From: Sporobacter sp963675425
Lineage (GTDB): Bacteria > Bacillota > Clostridia > Oscillospirales > Oscillospiraceae
Direction: 5' to 3'
DNA length: 64,000 nucleotides
Assembly (NCBI GenBank): GCA_963675425.1
Contig: OY776214.1
Span: forward strand, 3,162,001-3,226,000
The first letter of the stretch is position 1; the number at the start of each line of letters is the position of its first letter. This document shows positions 17,341 to 26,241 of the stretch, one piece after another. The notes under the pieces were generated by a model, which saw only the letters and a program-made list of their open reading frames with translations, did not search any database and was not told the DNA's origin. A program made the translations under genes and the position numbers.

Positions 17341-17972
17341 TTAGCAGCCTCCTTGATATGGACAATACGTCCGACAACCTGCAGTCGACCCTCGCAGTAC
17401 AGAGAAATGGCCTCGGGGAGAATTTGCCACTCGACCTCTTCCATGATGCGCTTTTGAAGCGATTCGGCCGTGTCGTCCTCGTGTATTTCTATGGCGCGCT
17501 GGCTTATGACAGGCCCCATATCGGCTTGAGCCGTGGCAAAGTGGGCCGTCGCGCCGGACAGCTTGACACCGTAATTGAGCGCCGCCTGATGCACTCGCAG
17601 GCCGTACAGACCCTCGCCGCAGAAGGACGGGACGAGCGACGGATGAATGTTAATGATTCTGTTTTCAAACGCCTCGACGACGGATGCGCCGAGTACAACG
17701 AGAAAGCCGGCTAAGACGACCAGCTCAATGTCCAGACTCTTTAGCTTTTTGTAGATTGCCTCGTTGAAGCCTTCTCTGTTGGGAAAGTGTTTATAATCGA
17801 TAACAAAAGATGGGATATCGGCGCTCTTGGCGCGCTCCAGCGCGTAAGCGTCTGGCCTGGATGAAATAACGGCTGCGAGCTCGCAGTTTTTAATTCTGCC
17901 AAAATTATTTGCGTTGATGATTGACTGAAGGTTTGTTCCGTTGCCGGAGACAAGTACGGCGGTTCTTACCAT
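17337..17972 (-). CDS. purN: Phosphoribosylglycinamide formyltransferase
   Basis: 211 residues. VSGNGTNLQSII is the substrate-binding loop; NIHPSLVPSF carries the catalytic Asn and His; ADMGPVI contains the catalytic Asp. It transfers a formyl group from 10-formyl-THF to GAR. It overlaps purM by 7 bases and purO by 4 bases, so translation is coupled. Confidence 0.95.
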   Translation of the reverse strand: MVRTAVLVSGNGTNLQSIINANNFGRIKNCELAAVISSRPDAYALERAKSADIPSFVIDYKHFPNREGFNEAIYKKLKSLDIELVVLAGFLVVLGASVVEAFENRIINIHPSLVPSFCGEGLYGLRVHQAALNYGVKLSGATAHFATAQADMGPVISQRAIEIHEDDTAESLQKRIMEEVEWQILPEAISLYCEGRLQVVGRIVHIKEAAK

Positions 17973-19012
17973 TTCAGCTCAACTCCTTTTTCTCCATTGA
18001 CGCAGCTTCCAATAACGTATGGGTGTTCACCGATTTGTATGAGCGCGTTGACGATATCGCCGACGTCTTCGCTGCCGACGGCCATCACGAGGCCGATGCC
18101 CATGTTGAACGTGTTATACATATCACGCGCGGGAATTTTACCGACCGTTTGAATATACGAGGAGATGTTGCATTGGGGAAAGCCATCCGGAAGAATCTTG
18201 GCAGTGATGCCATCGGGCAGCATGCGCGGGATATTTTCGAATAGCCCACCGCCGGTAATGTGGCAGAGGCCTTTGATATTCATGCCGAGCGTTTTAATCA
18301 AATGCAAAACCTGCCGGACATAAATACGCGTCGGCTTGATAAGCTCCGCGCCCAGCGTCGAAAACAGTGCCGGTACTTTAGTCGCGAGCGTTTCCGGTGT
18401 TGGATCAAGAACCTTGCGTACGAGTGAGAAGCCGTTGGAATGAAGACCCGAGGAGGCCAGACCGATCAGCCGGTCGCCGGCTTTGATGGTGCTGCCGTCG
18501 ATGATCTTATCGCGGTTGACCACGCCGACCGCGAAGCCGGCCATATCGTATTCATCTTCAGTGTAAAAGCCGGGCATTTCAGCCGTTTCACCGCCGATGA
18601 GCGCACACCCCGCCTGACGGCAGCCCTCGGCAATGCCGGAGACGATCTGCTCTGTACGCTCGGGAATATTTTTACCCATGGCCAGATAATCCAGGAAGAA
18701 CAGGGGCTCCGCGCCGGAGCATATGATGTCGTTGACACACATGGCCACGCAGTCGATACCGACGGTATCGTGTTTGTCCATCATAAAGGCGATTTTTAGC
18801 TTTGTGCCGACGCCGTCCGTGCCGGAAATGAAAACGGGATGCGCCATTCCATCCAGCTTCGGTTCAAACATCCCGCCGAAGCCGCCGAGACTGCCGAGTA
18901 CACCCTCGCGGAAGGTGCTTTCAACGAGCGGCTTAATCCGCTCTACCGACTCATACCCGGCTGTCACATCGACGCCTGCCGCGGCGTAGCTTTCTGAAAA
19001 TGAATTTTGCAT
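17966..19012 (-). CDS. purM: Phosphoribosylformylglycinamidine cyclo-ligase (AIR synthetase)
   Basis: 348 residues, full length. N-terminal AGVDVTAGYESVERIK, the central GGETAEMPG and CHITGGGLFENIPR motifs are diagnostic. It converts FGAM + ATP to AIR. ATG is preceded by GAAAGGAAAAG. The purC stop lies 17 bases upstream. Confidence 0.96.
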   Translation of the reverse strand: MQNSFSESYAAAGVDVTAGYESVERIKPLVESTFREGVLGSLGGFGGMFEPKLDGMAHPVFISGTDGVGTKLKIAFMMDKHDTVGIDCVAMCVNDIICSGAEPLFFLDYLAMGKNIPERTEQIVSGIAEGCRQAGCALIGGETAEMPGFYTEDEYDMAGFAVGVVNRDKIIDGSTIKAGDRLIGLASSGLHSNGFSLVRKVLDPTPETLATKVPALFSTLGAELIKPTRIYVRQVLHLIKTLGMNIKGLCHITGGGLFENIPRMLPDGITAKILPDGFPQCNISSYIQTVGKIPARDMYNTFNMGIGLVMAVGSEDVGDIVNALIQIGEHPYVIGSCVNGEKGVELKW

Positions 19013-19029
19013 ACGCTTTTCCTTTCGCG

Positions 19030-19740
19030 TTACTGGCCGAAGATACGGCGCTGCATCTCCAGATAAGCGCCTTCCACGTTGCCGAGATCCTGACGGAACC
19101 GGTCTTTATCGAGCTTTTCGCCGGTTTTGGCATCCCAGAAACGGCAGGTGTCGGGGCTTATTTCGTCGGCCAGAACGATTTCACCGTCTGTCGTCTTGCC
19201 GAATTCCAGCTTGAAATCGACAAGCGTGATACCGCACTGAAGAAGCGTTGCCTTTAGAAAATCGTTTACTTTAAACGCATACTCCGTAATAAGGCCAACT
19301 TCGGCCGGCGACGCCAGTTCCATGGCATAAACATGTGAGATGTTGATCATCGGATCGCCTAAGTCGTCGTTTTTATAGGAAAATTCCAGTGTCGGCTTTT
19401 TGAATACGGTGCCTTCCTTGACGCCGAAGCGTTTGGAAAACGAACCCGCGGCAATGTTACGGATAATAACCTCAAGAGGAATGATATCCACGCGCTTAAC
19501 AAGTGTTTCACGCTCGGAGAGCTCCTCTACAAAATGCGTGGGGATGCCAACGTCATCCAGAAGACGCATAAAGTGATTTGTCATGCGGTTGTTGATGACG
19601 CCCTTGCCGACAATGGTGCCCTTCTTTTCGCCGTTGAAAGCCGTTGCGTCGTCCTTGTAGTCAACGACGACGAGTGCAGGGTTGTCGGTTGCGAATACCT
19701 TCTTAGCTTTTCCTTCGTAAATCTGTTCCATCTTTTTCAT
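19030..19740 (-). CDS. purC: SAICAR synthetase
   Basis: 236 residues. QIYEGKAKKVF at the N-terminus, then DEISPDTCRFWD, are SAICAR synthetase signatures. It joins CAIR with aspartate using ATP. It overlaps purE by 4 bases. Confidence 0.96.
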   Translation of the reverse strand: MKKMEQIYEGKAKKVFATDNPALVVVDYKDDATAFNGEKKGTIVGKGVINNRMTNHFMRLLDDVGIPTHFVEELSERETLVKRVDIIPLEVIIRNIAAGSFSKRFGVKEGTVFKKPTLEFSYKNDDLGDPMINISHVYAMELASPAEVGLITEYAFKVNDFLKATLLQCGITLVDFKLEFGKTTDGEIVLADEISPDTCRFWDAKTGEKLDKDRFRQDLGNVEGAYLEMQRRIFGQ

Positions 19741-20234
19741 AGATTTTCTACCTCATTTTGAAGTTTTGCGTCCTTGTCCGAAACGATCTGCGCCATTTTT
19801 GATTTAAACTCCGTAAGCCGCCGCGCCAAAGCGTCGTCGGATAAAGCCAGAATCTGAGCGGCCAGAATGGCCGCGTTGTCGGCCCCGTTGATCGCCACCG
19901 TCGCCACCGGTACGCCGGACGGCATCTGTACGATGGATAAAAGACTGTCCAAGCCATCCATTGTAGAGGATTTTATGGGCAGTCCGATCACGGGGAGTGT
20001 CGTATAAGCGGCCAGTACGCCGGCCAGATGCGCAGCCTTCCCGGCGGCCGCGATGATTACGCCGAAGCCGTTGTCAATTGCCGATACGGCAAAAGCTTCG
20101 GCTGCGTACGGTGTCCTATGCGCTGAGATGACACGTGCCTCGAATGGAATATCAAAAGCCCTGAGCTGCTTGATTGCCCCGCCGACAACGCCCAGGTCGC
20201 TGTCAGAGCCCATGACCACTGCTACTTTTTTCAT
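19737..20234 (-). CDS. purE: N5-CAIR mutase
   Basis: 165 residues. GSDSDL near the start, ISAHRTP (catalytic His) and AAGKAAHLAGVLA are PurE class motifs. First gene of the minus-strand purine operon; no purK is adjacent, so either purK lies elsewhere or the enzyme works with free CO2. The genes purF, purL/Q/S and purB are not in this window. ATG follows GGGGAGG by 6 bases. Confidence 0.95.
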   Translation of the reverse strand: MKKVAVVMGSDSDLGVVGGAIKQLRAFDIPFEARVISAHRTPYAAEAFAVSAIDNGFGVIIAAAGKAAHLAGVLAAYTTLPVIGLPIKSSTMDGLDSLLSIVQMPSGVPVATVAINGADNAAILAAQILALSDDALARRLTEFKSKMAQIVSDKDAKLQNEVENL

Positions 20235-20437
20235 CTTTACCTCCCCGTACGCACCCTTGCGTGTCGATAAATTTAAAATCCCCGCCGTTAGGTTTGTCCA
20301 TCCACGGTGGTAAAACGTAATATACGGGAAAAAATCACACTAATATTTGTCCTTATAGCTCTTTAGCCATCAACTAATTTGTAAACGTCGATAATCTAAC
20401 GAGACAGATCAATAGAAATCTACAATAAATCGATAAC

Positions 20438-20466
20438 ATAGTATAATAATTCAGGTGCATTTTCAA
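20438..20466 (-). promoter_or_regulatory. Promoter of the purine operon with about 200-nt leader
   Basis: On the minus strand TTGAAA (20461-20466) and TACTAT (20438-20443) are 17 bases apart; TATACT with 15-base spacing overlaps. The leader to purE is about 200 bases and contains the short stem ACGCA/TGCGT, but I do not find the conserved cores of a purine, PRPP/guanidine or ZTP riboswitch. Confidence 0.6.
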
Positions 20467-20514
20467 GATTATCCAAAATCAAAACGTAATTTTGTTAAAT
20501 TCACCAACGGGCAG

Positions 20515-20543
20515 TTGTAAACAAAATGTAAATGCGTTAAAAT
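20515..20543 (+). promoter_or_regulatory. Promoter of the pyrK-pyrD operon
   Basis: TTGTAA (20515-20520), 17 bases, TAAAAT (20538-20543). The start codon of pyrK follows 29 bases after the -10 box with GGAGGT at 20563-20568. The promoter is back to back with that of the purine operon. Confidence 0.65.
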
Positions 20544-20572
20544 AGCAACAATAAAATTTCACGGAGGTTTTT

Positions 20573-21334
20573 ATGCCCGTTCAAAGACTCTCGAAAGTCC
20601 TTGAAATCAGGAAGCTGACAGAGGATGCCTTTTTACTGCGTTTGGATGCGCCGGATATTGCTGATACCGCCGCCCCGGGCCAGTTTGTTCATATCAAATG
20701 CGGCGCAGAACAGTTGCTGCGCCGCCCAATCAGTATCTGCAACGCCGAAGCCGGCGTATTGACCGTCGTTGTCGAAGCGCGCGGGGCGGGAACACGCTGG
20801 CTGGCCGGACGTCAGCCCGGCCAGACGGTGGACCTGCTTGGCCCGCTTGGAAACGGCTATGACGTTGCCGGCGGCAGACTCTTGCTGATCGGCGGCGGAA
20901 TCGGCGCGCCGCCGCTTTTATACGCGGCGCGAAAAGCAGCCGGCCGCGTGACGTCTGTACTAGGCTTTCGCACAGCCGGGTGCGTTATTCTTCAGGATGA
21001 ATTTCAAAGCGCCTGTGACGCGTTTTGTCTGACGACTGACGACGGCACGGCCGGTGAGCGCGGGTTCGTTACGGACGTATCGAAACGGCTGCTGGATGAA
21101 AACCGCTTCGATGCCGTTTTGGCCTGCGGCCCCAAACCAATGCTGAAAGCTGTGGCGGCACTAACACGGGAATATGGCGTCAGCTGTCAGGTTTCACTGG
21201 AGGAACGGATGGGCTGCGGCGTTGGCGCGTGTCTTGTCTGTGCCTGCAAAACTGTTAAGGACGGCAGCGAACATATGAGCCGCGTCTGCCGGGACGGACC
21301 GGTATTCAACGCGCAGGAGGTGGTCTGGGAATGA
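20573..21334 (+). CDS. pyrK: Dihydroorotate dehydrogenase electron-transfer subunit
   Basis: 253 residues. FAD-binding motif RRPISICN near residue 45, an NAD-binding half with GGGIGAPPLLYAARKA, and a C-terminal [2Fe-2S] site with four cysteines (GCGVGACLVCACK and RVCRDGPVF). It passes electrons from dihydroorotate, via PyrD, to NAD+. It overlaps pyrD by 4 bases (ATGA), as expected for subunits of one complex. Confidence 0.95.
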   Translation: MPVQRLSKVLEIRKLTEDAFLLRLDAPDIADTAAPGQFVHIKCGAEQLLRRPISICNAEAGVLTVVVEARGAGTRWLAGRQPGQTVDLLGPLGNGYDVAGGRLLLIGGGIGAPPLLYAARKAAGRVTSVLGFRTAGCVILQDEFQSACDAFCLTTDDGTAGERGFVTDVSKRLLDENRFDAVLACGPKPMLKAVAALTREYGVSCQVSLEERMGCGVGACLVCACKTVKDGSEHMSRVCRDGPVFNAQEVVWE

Positions 21335-22242
21335 CGGATCTGAGCGTTAAATTTGCGGGTGTTGATTTCAAGACACCCGTCGTCGTTTCGTCCGGCACAT
21401 TTGGCTTTGGACACGAGTACGGCGAGTTATTTAACTTGTCGGACCTCGGCGGCATCGCCGTGAAGGGACTGACAGCGCGTGAACGGCAGGGGAATCCACC
21501 GCCCCGCATAGCCGAAACGCCTATGGGGATGCTCAACAGCGTTGGTCTCCAAAATCCCGGCGTCGACGCGTTTATTATGAATGAGCTGCCGTTTCTGCGC
21601 CGGTACGATACAAATATTATTGCCAACATATCGGGAAATACCGTGGAAGAATACTGCGAAATGGCGGAAAAACTCTCAGATGCAAATGTTGACCTCCTTG
21701 AAGTCAACATTTCCTGTCCGAATGTTAAAGCCGGGGGCCTGGCCTTTGGTACGTCACCCGATTCAGCCGCGCTGGTGACCCGGGAGGTCAAGCGCCATGC
21801 GGCCGTTCCTGTAATGATCAAGCTGTCGCCGAATGTGACCGATATCGGGGAGATCGCCCGCGCCGTCGAGGCTGCCGGCGCGGACGCCGTTTCACTCATC
21901 AACACGCTCTTAGGACTGCGTATAGACATTGAGACGGGCCGGCCCATTCTCAAAAACAACACAGGCGGGCTGTCGGGCCCAGCCGTCCTGCCCGTCGCGC
22001 TCCGGATGGTTTGGCAGGTTAAAAACGCCGTAGGGATACCGATAATGGGTATGGGCGGCATCTCGACAGCAAACGACGCTGTGGAAATGATGCTGGCCGG
22101 CGCCGATTTGATATCGATGGGGACGGCCCTATTTACCGAGCCGCTGGCGCCTGTCAAGATAACGAACGGACTTAAGGCCTATCTGGAGCGGAAGAATATT
22201 GAGCATGTAACAGAAATAACAGGAAAGGTACAGCCATACTGA
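21331..22242 (+). CDS. pyrD: Dihydroorotate dehydrogenase, class 1B catalytic subunit
   Basis: 303 residues. FMN TIM-barrel enzyme with SGTFGFGHEY, NISCPNVKAGG (active-site Cys of class 1) and GMGGISTANDAVEMMLAGA near the FMN phosphate. It oxidises dihydroorotate to orotate and works as a heterotetramer with PyrK. Its stop overlaps the next start in TGATG. Confidence 0.96.
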   Translation: MTDLSVKFAGVDFKTPVVVSSGTFGFGHEYGELFNLSDLGGIAVKGLTARERQGNPPPRIAETPMGMLNSVGLQNPGVDAFIMNELPFLRRYDTNIIANISGNTVEEYCEMAEKLSDANVDLLEVNISCPNVKAGGLAFGTSPDSAALVTREVKRHAAVPVMIKLSPNVTDIGEIARAVEAAGADAVSLINTLLGLRIDIETGRPILKNNTGGLSGPAVLPVALRMVWQVKNAVGIPIMGMGGISTANDAVEMMLAGADLISMGTALFTEPLAPVKITNGLKAYLERKNIEHVTEITGKVQPY

Positions 22243-23387
22243 TGACGACCATTTATCTCATCCGTCATGCCGAAGCGGAGGGTAACCTTTACCGCCGTAT
22301 TCACGGCATTTATGACAGCCTGATTACCAAACGCGGTTACAAACAAATTGCCGCGCTGAAAAAAAGATTTGAAGCCATTAAAATTGACGCGGTGTATGCC
22401 AGCAATCTGTTACGGACGATCAAGACAGCCGGCGCCATATACTTAAGTCACAAGCTGCCGCTTATCGTTTCTCCAAGATTGCGCGAGGTCTGCATGGGTG
22501 TCTGGGAGGACCGGACATGGGGTGAGGTTGAGCATTTTGAACCCGAGCAGCTTGAAAACTTTAATAACGCCCCGGCGCGCTGGAAGGTCGACGGCGGGGA
22601 GGATTACTATGAGCTTCAAAGCCGCGTGACACGAGCGGTGCTGGATATCGCGGCCAAGCACGACGGCGAAACGGTCGCCATCTTTTCCCACGGCCAGGCC
22701 ACGCGGACCTTTTTAGCCGGGGCGCTCGGCATCACGCCGGAGGAGATTTCGCGCATCAAGCACAGTGACAACACGGCTGTGGCTCTTTTACATGTTGACG
22801 GAGAGAAGATCGATGTCGACTGGTTCGGTGATAACTCACACCTGACGGAGGATATCAGTACCTTTGCGCATCAGAAATGGTGGCGCGAGAACACAACGTA
22901 TGACTCGACGAATCTGCGATTTACATCGTTTGATTTCGCAAATGACAGCGGGTTATATCTGGACTACCGCTGCGACGCACACGTCTCGGTTTACGGGGCG
23001 GAGCTGCCGGTCGACGAGAGCATATTGGAAAATGCCGCGGCACATGCCCGGGCGCATCCGCGTGCCGTCTCCCTTGCGCTGATTCATGACACGCCGGTCG
23101 GCGTGATTGAATTGAACACGCAAGAGGGTGAAGCTGAAAAGGTCGGTGTGATTGAATTCTTTTATATGATACAGGAGCATCGCCGTATGGGCATCGCCGT
23201 ACAGCTGTTAGGTCAGGCTGTCTCCGTTTTCCGGTCGCTCGGCCGTGAGAAGCTGCGTATGACGGTCAGCGATAAAAACGAACGGGCGCTGAACTTTTGT
23301 GAAAAGTACGGCTTTGAGCTGGCCGGCGTATTCGAAAACCGGTTTGGGAAACACTTGATATTGGAAATGAATATTGCCCTGCAATGA
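22242..23387 (+). CDS. Histidine phosphatase domain fused to GNAT acetyltransferase
   Basis: 381 residues. Residues 1-200 are a phosphoglycerate-mutase-like histidine phosphatase: YLIRHAEAEGN carries the catalytic His, and IFSHGQATR the second active-site His. Residues about 225-380 are a GNAT domain with VIEFFYMIQEHRRMGIAVQLL (acetyl-CoA loop) and NERALNFCEKYGF. Both domains look complete. The ATG overlaps the pyrD stop, so it is in the pyrimidine operon, but its substrates are unknown. Confidence 0.85.
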   Translation: MTTIYLIRHAEAEGNLYRRIHGIYDSLITKRGYKQIAALKKRFEAIKIDAVYASNLLRTIKTAGAIYLSHKLPLIVSPRLREVCMGVWEDRTWGEVEHFEPEQLENFNNAPARWKVDGGEDYYELQSRVTRAVLDIAAKHDGETVAIFSHGQATRTFLAGALGITPEEISRIKHSDNTAVALLHVDGEKIDVDWFGDNSHLTEDISTFAHQKWWRENTTYDSTNLRFTSFDFANDSGLYLDYRCDAHVSVYGAELPVDESILENAAAHARAHPRAVSLALIHDTPVGVIELNTQEGEAEKVGVIEFFYMIQEHRRMGIAVQLLGQAVSVFRSLGREKLRMTVSDKNERALNFCEKYGFELAGVFENRFGKHLILEMNIALQ

Positions 23388-23521
23388 GGTGTCTGGGATG
23401 ATGAAGGGGCGGATTTCAACGAATAGCGGATTACCATTAATTATCACGCAATTGTCAATTAACTGGGTTTAATATCACGGGTTTCTTATTAATTATCAAA
23501 TATCGGACTGCAGAGGTATAC

Positions 23522-25414
23522 ATGACGCCAAGCAATTTTTTGCCGGTTTCCCGGGATGATATGCTCGCCCGGGACTGGTATTATTACGACTTTCTTCTTA
23601 TCACGGGCGACGCGTACGTCGATCACCCGAGCTTTGGCACGGCCGTTATCGGCCGCGTTTTGGAGGCCGACGGCTTCCGCGTCGCCGTGCTGGCGCAGCC
23701 GGATTGGAAGAGTGCCGACGATTTTCTGGCAATGGGCCGCCCAAGATACGGAGCGCTTGTTGGTGCGGGAAATCTAGATTCGATGGTCGCGCATTATACG
23801 GCGGCTAAAAAGCCGCGCCACGACGACGCGTATTCGCCCGGCCGTAAGGCCGGACGCCGGCCGGACCGGGCGACGATTGTATATGCCAACCGCGTGCGCG
23901 AAGCGTTTCCTGGCTTGCCGGTTATCATCGGCGGGCTGGAAGCGTCACTGCGGCGGTTTGCACATTACGACTACTGGGAAGACAAGGTCCGCCGGGCGAT
24001 TTTGTTGGACGCCGGGGCGGATCTTCTCGTTTACGGGATGGGGGAGGCCGCTACCCGGGAAATTGCCGCTCGCTTAAAGCGCGGAGACCCTGTTGAGACG
24101 ATAAACGACATCAGAGGCACGGCTTATATTTCATCAGATCAATCAGGAGGCCCGACTGACGCCGTTGAATGCGCGTCCTATGAGGAAGTAGCGTCGGACA
24201 AGCGGCGTTATGCCGAGGCCGCGATGCTCCAGTATGACGAGCACGACCCCGTACGCGGACGCACCATCATTCAGCGCTGCGCCGGGCGGCTCTTGGTGGT
24301 TAACCCGCCTCAGCTGCCGCTGACCACGAAGGAATTTGATCGCATCAGCGAGCTGCCTTACACCCGGGAGGTCCATCCGATATACGACAAGGACGGCGGT
24401 GTGCCGGCCATTGAGGAAGTGCGCTTTTCCGTCATCCATAACAGGGGCTGTTTCGGCGCGTGTTCGTTCTGCTCGCTGGCGTTTCACCAGGGGCGCATGG
24501 TCACCGCCCGAAGCCACGAATCCATCCTGCGCGAGGTCGAGCGTTTTGTAACGCATCCGGAATTCAAGGGGTACGTTCACGATGTCGGCGGACCAACGGC
24601 CAATTTCCGGCGTCCATCCTGTAAGCAGCAGCTGAAAAACGGGCTGTGCCGCGATAAAACGTGTCTCGGGCCGTCGCCGTGCAAAAATGTGGACGCCGAC
24701 CATTCAGACTTCTTGAAGCTGCTCCGGAATATCGAACTGATACCCGGCGTTAAAAAGGTTTTTATCCGCTCCGGGATCCGGTTTGATTACCTGCTGGCCG
24801 ATAAAAGCGGGGAGTTTTTTGCCGAACTCGTGAAAAATCACGTTTCCGGCCAGCTCAAGGTCGCCCCGGAGCATTGCGTGGACAGCGTGCTGGAATATAT
24901 GGGAAAGCCGCGCCACAGCGTTTATGAGCGGTTTGAAGAAAAATACAAGCGGCTCAACGAACGATACGGCAAAAAGCAGTTTCTCGTACCGTATTTTATC
25001 TCGTCCCATCCCGGCTCGACGCTTTTAGACGCCGTGGCACTGGCGGAATACCTCAACAGGCGCGGCGTCCAGCCGGAGCAGGTACAAGACTTTTATCCCA
25101 CGCCGGGGACGCTGGCGACCTGTATGTATTATACGCAACTGGACCCGCATACCATGCAACCCGTCTATGTGCCAAAAACGCCGCATGAGAAAGCTTTACA
25201 GCGCGCGCTCCTACAGTGGAAGCGCCCGCAAAACAAAACGCTCGTGCTGGAAGCGCTGAAAAAAGCCGGAAGGGAAGACCTCATCGGTTTTAGCAAGCAC
25301 TGCCTTGTCCGCCCAATGAGGACCGATGGCAGACAGCCGGCAAAAAAGCCGACAAGACAACCCCCGGGTAAAACCACAAAAAAATCGTCCGGCAGAAAGC
25401 CGATAAAAAAATAG
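23522..25414 (+). CDS. YgiQ family radical SAM protein
   Basis: 630 residues. N-terminal cobalamin-binding-like fold, then the radical SAM cluster motif GCFGACSFC (C-x3-C-x2-C) near residue 312. It also has the family PGSTLLDAVALAEYL region and the QVQDFYPTPGT motif. The C-terminus is a basic low-complexity tail rich in Lys and Pro. Function of YgiQ proteins is unproven. It follows the phosphatase-GNAT gene by 134 bases, so it may have its own promoter. Confidence 0.9.
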   Translation: MTPSNFLPVSRDDMLARDWYYYDFLLITGDAYVDHPSFGTAVIGRVLEADGFRVAVLAQPDWKSADDFLAMGRPRYGALVGAGNLDSMVAHYTAAKKPRHDDAYSPGRKAGRRPDRATIVYANRVREAFPGLPVIIGGLEASLRRFAHYDYWEDKVRRAILLDAGADLLVYGMGEAATREIAARLKRGDPVETINDIRGTAYISSDQSGGPTDAVECASYEEVASDKRRYAEAAMLQYDEHDPVRGRTIIQRCAGRLLVVNPPQLPLTTKEFDRISELPYTREVHPIYDKDGGVPAIEEVRFSVIHNRGCFGACSFCSLAFHQGRMVTARSHESILREVERFVTHPEFKGYVHDVGGPTANFRRPSCKQQLKNGLCRDKTCLGPSPCKNVDADHSDFLKLLRNIELIPGVKKVFIRSGIRFDYLLADKSGEFFAELVKNHVSGQLKVAPEHCVDSVLEYMGKPRHSVYERFEEKYKRLNERYGKKQFLVPYFISSHPGSTLLDAVALAEYLNRRGVQPEQVQDFYPTPGTLATCMYYTQLDPHTMQPVYVPKTPHEKALQRALLQWKRPQNKTLVLEALKKAGREDLIGFSKHCLVRPMRTDGRQPAKKPTRQPPGKTTKKSSGRKPIKK

Positions 25415-25447
25415 ACTACGCAAACCGTATAACTAAAAAGCAAAACA

Positions 25448-25482
25448 AACACCGCCGAACGCTGTCAGCGTCCGGCGGTGTT
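25448..25482 (+). terminator. Hairpin downstream of ygiQ-like gene
   Basis: Perfect 10-bp outer stem AACACCGCCG/CGGCGGTGTT with a further 5-bp inner stem ACGCT/AGCGT. The T-tract is poor, but position 33 bases after the stop fits a terminator. Confidence 0.65.
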
Positions 25483-25505
25483 GTGATTGTCTGTGACAAA
25501 GTAAA

Positions 25506-25524
25506 CCACCGGCTCTGCCGGTGG
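25506..25524 (+). repeat. Left-end hairpin of the IS200-type element
   Basis: Perfect 8-bp stem, 3-nt loop; likely recognised by TnpA. Confidence 0.8.
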
Positions 25525-25629
25525 GCAAAAAAAGCTTTTAGCGAGGAAAAAAGTGGACAAGAAAAAACCTCGGGGATTAGAGTGGTACAGGTTTGCCGAC
25601 CGTACTAAAAAAATCCAGGAGGTTAATTC

Positions 25630-26100
25630 ATGAAAAGTGTAGATGTGAGTAGTTTAGAGCACACAACGTGGAGATGTCAATACCATGTTGTGTTCGCCCC
25701 AAAATACCGAAGGATGGAGATATACGGGAAAATAAAACAGGATATCGGAATAATCCTAAGGAAGCTATGTGAGCAGAAGGGTGTCGGGATAATAGAAGCA
25801 AATGCATGCTCCGACCACATCCACATGCTGATAAGTATACCACCGAAATATAGTGTGTCGCAGATAATGGGGTTTCTGAAAGGAAAGAGCAGCCTGATGA
25901 TATTCGACAGGCATGCAAATTTGAAATATAAATATGGGAATAGGCATTTCTGGGCACGTGGATATTACGTAGATACTGTAGGAAGGAACAAAAAAGCAAT
26001 AACGGCCTACATCCAGAACCAATTACAAGAGGATCAGATAGCGGACCAGATAAGTCTGAAAGAATATGTTGACCCGTTTACGGGTAGCAAGAATACTTAG
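25630..26100 (+). CDS. tnpA: IS200/IS605 family transposase TnpA
   Basis: 156 residues, complete. The HuH motif is SDHIHMLI (His-Ile-His) near residue 62; the catalytic tyrosine is in ITAYIQNQ near residue 131. WRCQYHVVFAPKYRR is the usual N-terminal signature. AGGAGG lies 8 bases before the ATG. The Y1 enzyme cuts and joins single-stranded DNA at the hairpin ends. The gene appears intact, so the element may be active. Confidence 0.95.
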   Translation: MKSVDVSSLEHTTWRCQYHVVFAPKYRRMEIYGKIKQDIGIILRKLCEQKGVGIIEANACSDHIHMLISIPPKYSVSQIMGFLKGKSSLMIFDRHANLKYKYGNRHFWARGYYVDTVGRNKKAITAYIQNQLQEDQIADQISLKEYVDPFTGSKNT

Positions 26101-26108
26101 GCATAAAA

Positions 26109-26180
26109 CAGTGCCCCTTTAGGGGCGGCCCGAAAGAGCAATGCGGTCGGCGAACTTTTTGGGCCCCTTGAGGGGCACTG
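26109..26180 (+). repeat. Nested palindromes in the IS200 3' region
   Basis: A long stem: CAGTGCCCCT (26109-26118) pairs with AGGGGCACTG (26171-26180), and AGGGGC (26121-26126) with GCCCCT (26163-26168). Each side is also a local hairpin by itself (26113-26126 and 26163-26176). The RNA or single-stranded DNA could switch between one long and two short hairpins. Confidence 0.75.
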
Positions 26181-26211
26181 CTGGTACCAAGCCCTTCTAG
26201 GGCTATTCATG

Positions 26212-26230
26212 CCTCCGGCTTAGCCGGAGG
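26212..26230 (+). repeat. Right-end hairpin of the IS200-type element
   Basis: Perfect 8-bp stem with TTA loop, followed by TTTT. Pairs in function with the left-end hairpin. Confidence 0.8.
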
Positions 26231-26241
26231 TTTTGACTTAT

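Larger units (their letters stand above)
25506..26230 (+). mobile_element. IS200-type insertion sequence (IS200/IS605 family, tnpA only)
   Basis: Single transposase gene flanked by subterminal hairpins: left 25506-25524 (CCACCGGC-TCT-GCCGGTGG) and right 26212-26230 (CCTCCGGC-TTA-GCCGGAGG). These fit the ends recognised by Y1 HuH transposases. There are no terminal inverted repeats or target duplication, as expected for this family. No tnpB is present. Exact element borders lie a few bases outside the hairpins. Confidence 0.88.

Noticed and set aside
20235..20437. Possible riboswitch in the purE leader
   Set aside because: The conserved cores of purine, PRPP/guanidine and ZTP riboswitches were looked for and not found; only weak hairpins are present.
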